Source: Clostridiales bacterium
GTDB taxonomy: Bacteria > Bacillota > Clostridia > Peptostreptococcales > Anaerovoracaceae
Assembly (NCBI GenBank): GCA_012515135.1
Contig: JAAYYX010000227.1
Location: 1-10,455, forward strand
Direction of reading: 5' to 3'
Length of the DNA: 10,455 nt
In this document: one piece after another, positions 1 to 6,934 of the stretch
How positions within the stretch are numbered: the stretch's first letter is position 1
Layout of the letters: the number at the start of each line of letters is the position of its first letter
Position numbers and translations under genes: made by a program
Notes under the pieces: generated by a model
What the model was told of the DNA's origin: nothing
The model's input: only the letters and a program-made list of their open reading frames with translations
The model's database searches: none

Positions 1-186
1 ATGGGATTTTTGGGTATGTTCGTTTTTCAGATTTTTGAAAACATTGCAATGTGCATGGGTGTAATGCCCTGCACGGGAATAACTCTTCCCTTCATAAGTT
101 ACGGAGGCACTTCTATTCTTTCATGCATGATAGCCACCGGTTTCATAATAAATGTGGCCATAAGGAACCGTGGCGTCACCTTTTGA
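1..186 (+). CDS. rodA: RodA/FtsW-family peptidoglycan glycosyltransferase, C-terminal end (partial at window edge)
   Basis: This is the last 61 codons of a SEDS-family protein, a multi-pass membrane glycosyltransferase that polymerises lipid II into glycan strands. The visible part carries the family's C-terminal signature: FENIAM, then GVMPCTGITLPFISYGG, followed by a final hydrophobic helix and a short basic tail (RNRG) before TGA at 184-186. The spacing and the NIAM-x-MG-x-MP-x-TGI pattern look more like RodA (elongation) than FtsW (division), and the neighbouring mre operon supports that. A short FtsW-like paralogue cannot be excluded. The ATG at position 1 is probably internal, with the true start outside the window. 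The gene is on the plus strand and converges on minD, whereas rodA is often co-directional with these genes in related bacteria. Confidence 0.82.
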   Translation: MGFLGMFVFQIFENIAMCMGVMPCTGITLPFISYGGTSILSCMIATGFIINVAIRNRGVTF

Positions 187-197
187 TATAAAACATT

Positions 198-223
198 AAA
201 AAATCAGGCTTTCGCCTGATTTT
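198..223. terminator. Bidirectional hairpin terminator between convergent rodA and minD
   Basis: A perfect stem pairs 200-209 with 214-223 around the loop TTTC (core ATCAGGC / GCCTGAT). On the minus strand the stem runs into six T residues (complement of 198-203), a good intrinsic terminator for the minD operon. On the plus strand only TTTT follows the GC core, so termination of rodA is weaker but likely. The last base of the minD stop codon (223) lies in the stem. Confidence 0.85.
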
Positions 224-942
224 CAGTCCAGTATCCGTTCAATTATCTTTGCCATATTTTTCTCTATATACGTTCCCTTTTTAATTACTATGGGTTCTCC
301 CTTGTTTGTGGATATATTTATATTGTCATCTTTTTGTATCATACCGGCTATTTCCATCCTCAGCCCTTTTGATATTGACGATATCCCCGGTACGGCCCCC
401 GATGTCATCAGCTCTCCATTCACCTTGTTCACTACACAGCATGTTTCACTTATGCCCAGATCTTTTAATGCTCTGTCCAACGCATCTGCATCTCTTACCG
501 ATGCAACTTCGGGTTCAGTTATCACTACCGCCATATCAGCCCCTGCCGCTGCCAGTTCCAGTCCCTCTCCTATACCCGCGGGAGCATCGATTACTATATA
601 ATCGAACCGTTCTTTCAATTTCTCACAAAGAATTTTTACATGCAGCGGCGTAACATCTCTTTTATCATTGGCAGTGGCTGCCGCCATAATATAAAGGTCG
701 CTGAAGCGCTTATCTTTTATGAGAGCCTGCTTTATCTTGCATATCCCCGAAAGGACGTCCATGATATTATAAACGACTTTGCTTTCAAGACCCATATAAA
801 GATCAAGGTCACGGAGACCCATATCCATATCCAGAATAACCGTCTTATGTCCTTTCATCGCCAGCAGCACTCCTGCATTGGCAGCAAAGAAAGTTTTACC
901 GGTACCGCCTTTTCCCGATGCTATCAGAACAGATCTGCTCAT
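223..942 (-). CDS. minD: MinD-like septum-site ATPase, short form lacking the C-terminal membrane-targeting helix
   Basis: This is a ParA/MinD-family P-loop ATPase of 239 residues. It has a deviant Walker A with both lysines (GKGGTGKT, K11 and K16), VILDMD (D38, D40), Walker B IVIDAP (D119) and SVRDAD (D151). The stretch NIMDVLSGICKIKQALIKDK (59-78) is specific to MinD rather than ParA, Soj or FlhG. MinD dimerises on ATP, binds the membrane and recruits MinC to block FtsZ at the poles. Family members are usually about 260-270 residues and end in an amphipathic Phe/Lys-rich helix. This one stops after NMAKIIERILD, where the helix preceding that element ends. Reading past the stop adds only eight codons and no such helix. 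It begins 14 bases after pbp2, with RBS AGAAAGGA at 951-958. No minC or minE is adjacent. It was probably once a standard MinD. Its present role is uncertain. Confidence 0.9.
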   Translation of the reverse strand: MSRSVLIASGKGGTGKTFFAANAGVLLAMKGHKTVILDMDMGLRDLDLYMGLESKVVYNIMDVLSGICKIKQALIKDKRFSDLYIMAAATANDKRDVTPLHVKILCEKLKERFDYIVIDAPAGIGEGLELAAAGADMAVVITEPEVASVRDADALDRALKDLGISETCCVVNKVNGELMTSGAVPGISSISKGLRMEIAGMIQKDDNINISTNKGEPIVIKKGTYIEKNMAKIIERILD

Positions 943-956
943 CCTTGTTTTCCTTT

Positions 957-3713
957 CTACTGAATACCTGTTTCATTCTTATATGTATTATATTCAATGC
1001 TTTCACCGTTTACATTAAGGTAGTCGCCTATCACTTCCCGGGCTATGGGTCCGGCATTGGCAGCCGTACCTCCCTGCACTACCATTACGCAGACGGCTAT
1101 CTTGGGATCATCGGCGGGAGCCATGGCTACCACCCATGCAAAATTATCATAAGTTGACTTGAACTGATCCAGTGTCTCTGTGGTTATTTTTCTTTTGCTT
1201 AGATTTATAACTGCCCGTCTTACAGCTGTGTTTTCATTTGTGTAGGTTTCCGGATATTCTTTCATAATACGGTTCATCTCTTTTTTTATTTTACTCCAGT
1301 TCAGAGAACTGTCAAATGCATAAAGGTGCTGCTTTATATATGTGACTTCCGATTTGGGCGGGACATATCCTCCCCTTTCGGCTGTACCGGTTTTGGCCGC
1401 TACTTCCACGGGGAAATTCCTGAAAAGCGCTCCCAGACTTCCTCTGGATCCCACAGCCGCCTGCTTCATACCGTCTATTATCTGGTCGAAATATTTATCG
1501 CTGCTTACCCGGACTTTTTCGGTCTGTTCCTCTTCGGTCTGTCCCTCATCTTCAATACTTTTTACAACACTCACTTTGTGTTTTTTGCCTGCATTTCCAA
1601 GGGTGGCTACATAATTGGCCATCTGCAGAGGCGTATATGCATTTTCTCCCTGTCCTATGGCGATATTCATGGCATCTCCCACACTCCAGTCCGCCTGATT
1701 ATAATATGTATAAAGGCACAAATCAGCTAAAGGTTCTATTTGACTTTCTCTGACTCCCAGATCAGGCAGCCTTTCGTTTATCATTTCTGCGCGCCCTACA
1801 TCCTGGCCCACCCAGCTTATTATTCTTTCTATTGACTCCTCCAGCAGTTCTTTGTTTTTTACGATCTTAGGTTTAAAATATGTTTCAGCTCCGGCATAAA
1901 GAACATTTTTAAGGCTGGTCTTAAGGTTCCGGGTCTTCCTCTCTTCAGAAGGTACCGGCACCACTGCCTCGGGTATCTCTATCCCTGTAGCTTCACCAAG
2001 TCCATACTGGGAAGCATAATCTGTTACTGTATCTACAGTTATCTTTTTTTTATATCCCAAAGAACCGCCGTCAGCCCAGTCTTTCCCCGTGGCCACATCA
2101 TAAAAATAATAGTTGCAGGAGGCTTCCAAAGCATCTGCCAGATCCACATAGCCATGGGTACTTTTACTCATATTCCATACGACACAGGCAAAAGTCTTGT
2201 TTCCTATTTCTATATGACCTCCGTCTCTGAGCAGTCTATAGGGATCAAGACCGCATTCAAGCCCTGCGGTGGCCGTTACCATTTTAAATGTGGAACCGGG
2301 CTGCACGGCTGATTGTGTTGCCACATTATAAAGGGGAGAAGGAGCAAGAGGATCTCTTGGATTTTCGCTTTGCAGAGAGTCCCAGTCTTTTTCGCTTATT
2401 CCTTCAGCGAAAAGATTGGGATCGTAATCGGGATAGCTGGCCATTGCCAGCACATCGCCGGTTTCCACTTCCAGAGCGACCACCGCTCCCACCTGTGCCG
2501 GAGCGGCTTTTGAAATAGGTGCACTGCCATACTTACTTTTGAATCCTCCGCCGGCCCTTATGGCGGAAAGCCCCTGCTCAAGAGATTCTTCTGCAGATTT
2601 CTGGAGATCAAGATCCAGTGTGAGATATATGTCCTTTCCTTTTTCCGGTTCCGAGTCACTTATCTCTTTGACCATATCTCCATAGGCGTTTACCTGAACT
2701 TTTCTGGCGCCATTTATTCCTTTGAGAATGGATTCATATTTGCTCTCTATCCCCGAAAGCCCTATTACCGCACCTTTTTCATACCCTTTTTCCTCATATT
2801 CTTCCTCTTTGTCTTCGGATATTTTGCCCATATAACCAAGTATATGGGATGCGGTTTTTCCGGCAGGATAGTATCTTGTTGTTTCCGAGGCTGTTTCTAC
2901 TCCTTGCAGTTCACTGCTGTTTTCTTCAATTATCATAACTGTATCGTCTGATACATTTTTTGATACGGTGGCCGGCATATATTTTTTATATCCCAGCATT
3001 TCAAGCTCATTTCTTACAGCCATTATTTTTCTGGCTTCTTTTTCAGATGATCCCTGTGATATGCCCATTTCTTTTCTTATGACTTTGAATGCTTTTTCCG
3101 CACTGGCATTTTTGCCCAGACCGTAGCTCTCCAAAAATTCCTCTTTCTCTATTTGCGGATTGTATTTCATTCTGGTAACGGAGATCGGCGGATATTCATT
3201 ATACATATTCTGCATTTCAAGCTGTACATCATATCTGTCAAGCTGCTTATCTATCCCCAGCTGGTCTCTAAGGGCAAAGAAAGCCTCTTCCGCCGTATAA
3301 TCTTCAGGAAATCCCTTTTTTTTGAGCCATTTCTTTATTTCTGTTTCATAAGTATAATAATAGTTTCCGTTTTTTTCTTTTATAGGCAAATTGTCCTCAA
3401 AACTGTCACCGTTATCTTCAAGGATACCGATAAGCTTTTTTATTACCCTGTTCAGCTCTTTATCGGTCATATCTTCAGAACTCATTTTCACTGTAAAGGT
3501 CTGTTTGTTTCCGGCAAGAAGATTGCCGTTTCTGTCATAAATATCTCCTCTGGGAGCGGTGGTCGATATATTTCTTGTGCTTATTCCCTCCGCTGCTTCA
3601 GACCAGTCATTGCTTTGTATTACCGTAAGTATAAAAAGCCTTACCAAAATTATAATGGAAAGCGCCAAAAGTAAAAAAAGTATTTTATTGTATCTGGACA
3701 GAAAATCATTCAT
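957..3713 (-). CDS. mrdA: Penicillin-binding protein 2, class B transpeptidase of the elongasome (long clostridial type)
   Basis: This membrane-anchored D,D-transpeptidase crosslinks lateral-wall peptidoglycan and works with RodA. In order: a short cytoplasmic tail and one membrane helix (about 11-32); the N-terminal motif RGDIYDRNGNLLAGN (55-69); an enlarged dimerisation/pedestal region to about 360; and the transpeptidase domain. Catalytic motifs are intact: STFK (S474, K477), SCN (532-534) and KTG (774-776). At 918 residues it is far longer than the roughly 630 of E. coli PBP2. Long forms are known in Clostridia. The extra length lies in a repeated segment (129-252) and in insertions at about 592-676 and 785-857. 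The start is the ATG of an ATGA overlap with the mreD stop, preceded by ACAGG. It is followed by minD after 14 bases. A SpoVD-like sporulation PBP is an alternative, but the mreBCD context favours PBP2. Confidence 0.93.
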   Translation of the reverse strand: MNDFLSRYNKILFLLLALSIIILVRLFILTVIQSNDWSEAAEGISTRNISTTAPRGDIYDRNGNLLAGNKQTFTVKMSSEDMTDKELNRVIKKLIGILEDNGDSFEDNLPIKEKNGNYYYTYETEIKKWLKKKGFPEDYTAEEAFFALRDQLGIDKQLDRYDVQLEMQNMYNEYPPISVTRMKYNPQIEKEEFLESYGLGKNASAEKAFKVIRKEMGISQGSSEKEARKIMAVRNELEMLGYKKYMPATVSKNVSDDTVMIIEENSSELQGVETASETTRYYPAGKTASHILGYMGKISEDKEEEYEEKGYEKGAVIGLSGIESKYESILKGINGARKVQVNAYGDMVKEISDSEPEKGKDIYLTLDLDLQKSAEESLEQGLSAIRAGGGFKSKYGSAPISKAAPAQVGAVVALEVETGDVLAMASYPDYDPNLFAEGISEKDWDSLQSENPRDPLAPSPLYNVATQSAVQPGSTFKMVTATAGLECGLDPYRLLRDGGHIEIGNKTFACVVWNMSKSTHGYVDLADALEASCNYYFYDVATGKDWADGGSLGYKKKITVDTVTDYASQYGLGEATGIEIPEAVVPVPSEERKTRNLKTSLKNVLYAGAETYFKPKIVKNKELLEESIERIISWVGQDVGRAEMINERLPDLGVRESQIEPLADLCLYTYYNQADWSVGDAMNIAIGQGENAYTPLQMANYVATLGNAGKKHKVSVVKSIEDEGQTEEEQTEKVRVSSDKYFDQIIDGMKQAAVGSRGSLGALFRNFPVEVAAKTGTAERGGYVPPKSEVTYIKQHLYAFDSSLNWSKIKKEMNRIMKEYPETYTNENTAVRRAVINLSKRKITTETLDQFKSTYDNFAWVVAMAPADDPKIAVCVMVVQGGTAANAGPIAREVIGDYLNVNGESIEYNTYKNETGIQ

Positions 3714-4210
3714 ACAAAATACCTGTCATTTCTGTGTCTGACTGCCTTTTTTATCATGAATAAATACAAAATAAATGAAAATGCAATATTGTATGCCATA
3801 TAAAAAGGCTGGTACATAAGCACATATAATATGCTGGTGGGATCATTCAGCATAGCCATGAAAATCCAGCAGAACAAATTATATATAAAAGTTCCTGCAG
3901 CAGTTACTATGACAAAAGACAATTTGTTTTCCCGGTTCATGCTCCTGCGTAAAAGTACTGTCCCCGCCATGATTATGATCATGCCAATAGAACTTATCCC
4001 CACATATTGACCGGTGCACAGATCCAGCAGAAGAGCGCTTATGATACCTATGGCAGCGTATCTGAAGCCGTCTTCAAACAAAAAAGTTATCATTATTACA
4101 ATGCAAAGAGTAAGATCGGGTACGACTCCCTTGATGTTTATCAAGTTTATCATGGAAAGCTGCAGTATAAATGCAAAAGCAAACAGTAAAACGGCCTTCT
4201 TATAACTCAT
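3710..4210 (-). CDS. mreD: Rod shape-determining membrane protein MreD
   Basis: This is a small hydrophobic protein of 166 residues, close to the family's usual length. About five to six membrane helices can be read, beginning with AVLLFAFAFILQLSMINL and followed by PDLTLCIVIMITFLF. The FEDGFRYAAIGIISALLLDL region, with an acidic residue and a short loop before a Gly-rich helix, is typical of MreD. MreD is a scaffold component of the Rod complex in the cytoplasmic membrane and interacts with MreC and PBP2. Sequence conservation in this family is low, so the call leans on topology and on its place between mreC and pbp2. Both ends are ATGA overlaps of 4 bases, with mreC upstream and pbp2 downstream, which implies translational coupling. 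The C-terminus is basic (KKAVRHRNDR). Confidence 0.9.
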   Translation of the reverse strand: MSYKKAVLLFAFAFILQLSMINLINIKGVVPDLTLCIVIMITFLFEDGFRYAAIGIISALLLDLCTGQYVGISSIGMIIIMAGTVLLRRSMNRENKLSFVIVTAAGTFIYNLFCWIFMAMLNDPTSILYVLMYQPFYMAYNIAFSFILYLFMIKKAVRHRNDRYFV

Positions 4211-5025
4211 TTAAAGACCGCCACCTTTTGAAGGCTTGTGAATTTGACAGTTGATTTTACGGTTATCTCTTTCAGCTGCATGTCGTCGTTATAATCAACT
4301 GAAGTAACTTTGCCTATCCTTATACCTTCTGGATATATGCCTATCCCCGATGTCACCAGCACATCACCTTTGACAATGGTAGCCTTGTTATCCATAAGGT
4401 ATCCCGTGATCTTTCCTTTTCCGTCGCCGGCAACTATTCCTGTAATGGAGGTTTTTCTCTGGACTTTGAAACTTATGCTGTTGTTTTCGTTAAGTACTGA
4501 AACGACCTTTGCCCAGTTTCCGCCGGTTTCTTTGACTTTGCCAATAAGTCCTTCTCCATCAACGACGATATCGTTTTTCTCTATTCCTTTTGAAGACCCT
4601 GCATCTATGGTGAAGACATCATATGTGTTTGAATTGTTCAATGATATGATCCTTGCGGCAACAGCTTTGCCCTGTCCGGAATATGGTTCAAAATCAAATG
4701 CTTTGGATAATTCCCCAAGGCGGTCAAGCTCATCTCTTTTCATGGAAAGGTCAATATTTTCCTGCCTGAGCATAGCATTTTCCTCTTTGAGCTTTTCATT
4801 TTCTTCAAGTACACTGCTGAATCTGAATATTCCTCTAAAAGTATCCCCGGCTCCGCCGGTAAAAGCCGAAAGAGGTTTTTCTATTGCCGATACCACGCTC
4901 TGCACACCACGGCCCAGCACACCAGAACCGCCGCCTGCAAGATATGAGCCCAGCACAAATAAGCATAAAGCAATAACTATACCGGCTGTAACAGAAAAAA
5001 TTTTATGCTGCCTTATCCATTTCAT
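4207..5025 (-). CDS. mreC: Rod shape-determining protein MreC
   Basis: This 272-residue protein has the full MreC layout: a basic N-terminus (KWIRQHK), one membrane helix (about 10-29), a Gly-rich linker, a coiled coil (about 71-108, rich in Glu, Lys and Leu) and the two-barrel beta domain. Family landmarks are ARIISLNNSNTYDVFTID (124-141), GLIGKV (159-164) and GDVLVTSGIGIYPEGIRIGK (220-239). MreC sits outside the membrane, oligomerises through the coiled coil and beta domain, and activates PBP2/RodA while linking to MreB through the membrane. The ATG at 5025 follows mreB by 11 bases, with a GGGAAA-type RBS that begins at the mreB stop. Its stop overlaps the mreD start as ATGA. Length and motifs are normal and nothing appears broken. 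Confidence 0.96.
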   Translation of the reverse strand: MKWIRQHKIFSVTAGIVIALCLFVLGSYLAGGGSGVLGRGVQSVVSAIEKPLSAFTGGAGDTFRGIFRFSSVLEENEKLKEENAMLRQENIDLSMKRDELDRLGELSKAFDFEPYSGQGKAVAARIISLNNSNTYDVFTIDAGSSKGIEKNDIVVDGEGLIGKVKETGGNWAKVVSVLNENNSISFKVQRKTSITGIVAGDGKGKITGYLMDNKATIVKGDVLVTSGIGIYPEGIRIGKVTSVDYNDDMQLKEITVKSTVKFTSLQKVAVFK

Positions 5026-5036
5026 TTTTGGTTTCC

Positions 5037-6074
5037 CTATCTTTTCTTGGCATCAACGTATTTTCTCAGTTTTTCTATATTATCAAGACTTTTGCCTGTG
5101 CCAAGGGCAACTGCCTCCCGGGGGTCCTTTGCTTTCTCCACTATCATGCCGGTTCTCTGACTTATGAGTTTGTCAAGGTTTTCTATCATTCCGCCGCCGC
5201 CGGAAAGTACCATGCCTTTTTCTGCGATATCAGCAGCGATCTCCGGCGGAGCTTTTTCTACGGTGGATTTTACCGCATCTATAATAAGCTCCATGGACTC
5301 ATAAAGGGCGGCCTCCATATCCTTGTTGGAAACTTCGAAAGTTTTGGGAAGCCCTGATATCAGGTCCCTTCCCCTTGCTTTCATGGAATAGAGGTTCTCT
5401 TCACCGGAAGTATCTTTATCAACAAGGGCGCTTCCCACATTTATTTTAAGTTCTTCTGCCGTCTTGTCTCCTATAAGTACTCCCTTTTTCTTTCTTATAT
5501 ATTGTATTACCGCCTCATTGAATTTGTCTCCGGCATATCTTAAAGATGTACTGACGACTATGCCTCCCATTGCAAGTATGGCTATGTCCGTTGTTCCTCC
5601 GCCGATATCCGCTATCATTGAAGCTTCGGAAGTATCAATATTCAGTCCTGCCCCTATGGCTGCCGCTGTGGGCTCATCAAGTATGTATACTTCCCTTGCC
5701 CCCATCTGTCTTACCACTTCTTCCACAGCACGTTTTTCAACTTCTGTGACACCGCTGGGCACTCCCACCACCACTCTCAGTCCCGAGGGTTTTCTTTCTC
5801 CCAGGGATCTTTTGATGAATCTCTGAAGCATCTCTGAGGTCATATCGAAGTCGGATATAACTCCGTCCTGAAGGGGCTTTACCACAATTATGTTGGCAGG
5901 GGTCTTTCCGTACATGTCCTTTGCCTTCTGCCCGGTGGCAATTATCTCCCCAATATTTTTGTCGTAGGCTATAACGGAAGGTTCGTTCAGTATTATCCCC
6001 TTTTCCTTCATGTAAATAAGTGTGTTTGCTGTTCCCAGGTCTATCCCCATATCTCTTGATGAAAAACTGATCAC
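5037..6074 (-). CDS. mreB: Rod shape-determining actin homologue MreB
   Basis: This is an actin-fold ATPase of 345 residues, the normal MreB size. It has phosphate 1 motif DLGTANT (12-18), VPSGVTEVEKRAV (105-117), LDEPTAAAIGAG with the expected catalytic glutamate (E134), phosphate 2 motif DIGGGTTD (156-163) and adenosine motif LSGGGGM (290-296). MreB polymerises under the membrane and directs lateral wall synthesis by the MreCD-PBP2-RodA complex. The N-terminus MISFSSRDMGIDLG gives a possible membrane-binding amphipathic start. The start codon is GTG (6072-6074), chosen because it sits 8 bases after a strong GGAGGAA and gives the usual lead-in before DxGIDLGTAN. The nearest upstream ATGs are out of frame. 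It lies 36 bases after radC and 11 before mreC. A sporulation paralogue (Mbl or MreBH) is possible, but the mreCD context favours MreB. Confidence 0.96.
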   Translation of the reverse strand: MISFSSRDMGIDLGTANTLIYMKEKGIILNEPSVIAYDKNIGEIIATGQKAKDMYGKTPANIIVVKPLQDGVISDFDMTSEMLQRFIKRSLGERKPSGLRVVVGVPSGVTEVEKRAVEEVVRQMGAREVYILDEPTAAAIGAGLNIDTSEASMIADIGGGTTDIAILAMGGIVVSTSLRYAGDKFNEAVIQYIRKKKGVLIGDKTAEELKINVGSALVDKDTSGEENLYSMKARGRDLISGLPKTFEVSNKDMEAALYESMELIIDAVKSTVEKAPPEIAADIAEKGMVLSGGGGMIENLDKLISQRTGMIVEKAKDPREAVALGTGKSLDNIEKLRKYVDAKKR

Positions 6075-6081
6075 TTTGCTA

Positions 6082-6088
6082 TTCCTCC
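6082..6088 (-). promoter_or_regulatory. Ribosome binding site that fixes the GTG start of mreB
   Basis: The minus strand reads GGAGGAA here, a near-perfect anti-16S match, 7-8 bases before the GTG at 6074-6072. It decides for the GTG start over the internal ATG codon of residue 9. Confidence 0.8.
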
Positions 6089-6110
6089 ATACATTTTTTC
6101 TGTTAATATA

Positions 6111-6788
6111 TCATATCAGTCCCTGTTCTTTCAGACTGATGTAAGTTCCGTCTCCAATTATTATGTGGTCAAGTACGCTTATTCCCAGTATCCGGCCCGT
6201 TTCACAAAGCCTCCGGGTCACATCGATATCTTCTTTGCTGGGTTTCGGGTCGCCGCTTGGGTGGTTATGCATGAATATGATCCCCGCAGCGCTTCGCTTT
6301 ACTGCGCAAAGAAAGGCTTCTCTGGGATGGACAATGCTGGAGCAAAGGTCTCCTATCGCTATGTTTTCAGATGCTATTATCTCTTTCTTTGCATTAAGCA
6401 TTACCGCATTGAAATACTCTTTTTTGCAGTAGCGCATTTCTTCCATATATATTCCTGCTATATCTCTGCTGCTCTTGATCCTATGTCTGCTTTTTCTGGG
6501 TGTCGCAGCTACACGCCTTCCCAGTTCCATTGCTGCCGATATCTGGCAGGCTTTGGCTTTTCCGATGCCTTTTAAGGCACAAAGCTCTTCCACAGAGCAT
6601 TCTCCCAGGGAAAATATCCCGTTTTTATCCATGGAAAGCATTTGTTCAGCCAGCCGTAGGGCAGACATGTCCCTGCTGCCTGTCCTTATGAGTATGGCGA
6701 TGAGTTCCGCATTGCTCAGTGAACTTTTGCCTCTGTAGATCAATTTCTCTCTGGGTCTTTCGTTTTCCGGTAGTTCTCTTAGTTTCAT
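6111..6788 (-). CDS. radC: RadC-family JAB1/MPN metalloprotein
   Basis: This 225-residue protein has the two-part RadC layout. An N-terminal helix-hairpin-helix region contains ELCALKGIGKAKACQI (about 68-83). A C-terminal JAB/MPN domain contains the zinc motif H174-x-H176-x10-D187 within MHNHPSGDPKPSKED, and a possible partner acid is E124. The start MKLRELPENERPREK is the standard family N-terminus, and AAAGGAAA precedes it. RadC was once linked to DNA repair, but that role has not held up and its biochemical function is unsettled. Placement just ahead of mreB is a conserved arrangement in many Firmicutes and other bacteria. It is the first gene after the promoter at 6875-6903 and is followed by mreB after 36 bases. 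All metal ligands are present, so it should be intact. Confidence 0.95.
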   Translation of the reverse strand: MKLRELPENERPREKLIYRGKSSLSNAELIAILIRTGSRDMSALRLAEQMLSMDKNGIFSLGECSVEELCALKGIGKAKACQISAAMELGRRVAATPRKSRHRIKSSRDIAGIYMEEMRYCKKEYFNAVMLNAKKEIIASENIAIGDLCSSIVHPREAFLCAVKRSAAGIIFMHNHPSGDPKPSKEDIDVTRRLCETGRILGISVLDHIIIGDGTYISLKEQGLI

Positions 6789-6804
6789 AATGCCGTTTCC
6801 TTTC

Positions 6805-6821
6805 CGGTACTTGATGTACCA
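6805..6821 (-). other. Small hairpin in the radC leader, just upstream of the RBS
   Basis: GGTAC (6806-6810) and GTACC (6816-6820) form a 5-bp stem with a 5-base loop in the predicted untranslated leader, immediately before the GGAAAGGAAA region of radC. The stem is short and may be chance. It leaves the RBS itself unpaired. Confidence 0.3.
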
Positions 6822-6874
6822 TTAAGGTCTTATCCGGCATCTCCATTCTTCCCCGTTTCTCAAAACTGCCTTAT

Positions 6875-6903
6875 ATTTTAACATTTTTTATAACTCTATA
6901 CAA
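6875..6903 (-). promoter_or_regulatory. Sigma-A-type promoter of the radC-mreBCD-pbp2-minD operon
   Basis: On the minus strand there is TTGTAT (-35, 6903-6898), a 17-base spacer, and TAAAAT (-10, 6880-6875). The TG one base before the -10 makes it an extended -10 promoter. Transcription would begin near 6868, leaving an untranslated leader of about 80 bases before radC. This is the best promoter match in the 146-base gap between the DUF1015 gene and radC. I saw no clear operator beside it. Confidence 0.65.
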
Positions 6904-6934
6904 GAAAAAGGCTCCGTTTTACTCAACATGGATT

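Noticed and set aside
187..222. Possible continuation of minD past its stop by read-through or frameshift that would restore the membrane helix
   Set aside because: In-frame read-through adds only eight residues (KSGESLIF) before another stop. The sequence is a terminator hairpin and encodes nothing amphipathic.
957..3713. PBP2 as a fusion of two genes because of its 918-residue length
   Set aside because: There is one membrane anchor and one set of catalytic motifs in normal order. The extra length is spread over insertions rather than forming an added complete domain.
4310..5167. 285-codon plus-strand open frame opposite mreC
   Set aside because: It is rich in Ser, Pro and Thr as expected for the antisense of a coding strand, matches no family I know, and lies wholly over mreC and the end of mreB.
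6646..6846. 66-codon minus-strand reading frame starting in the radC leader, highly basic, with a GGGGAAG shortly before its ATG
   Set aside because: It overlaps the start of radC out of frame, has low-complexity Arg/Lys/His/Gln content typical of a shifted frame, and the RBS is too close to the ATG. radC itself is strongly supported.
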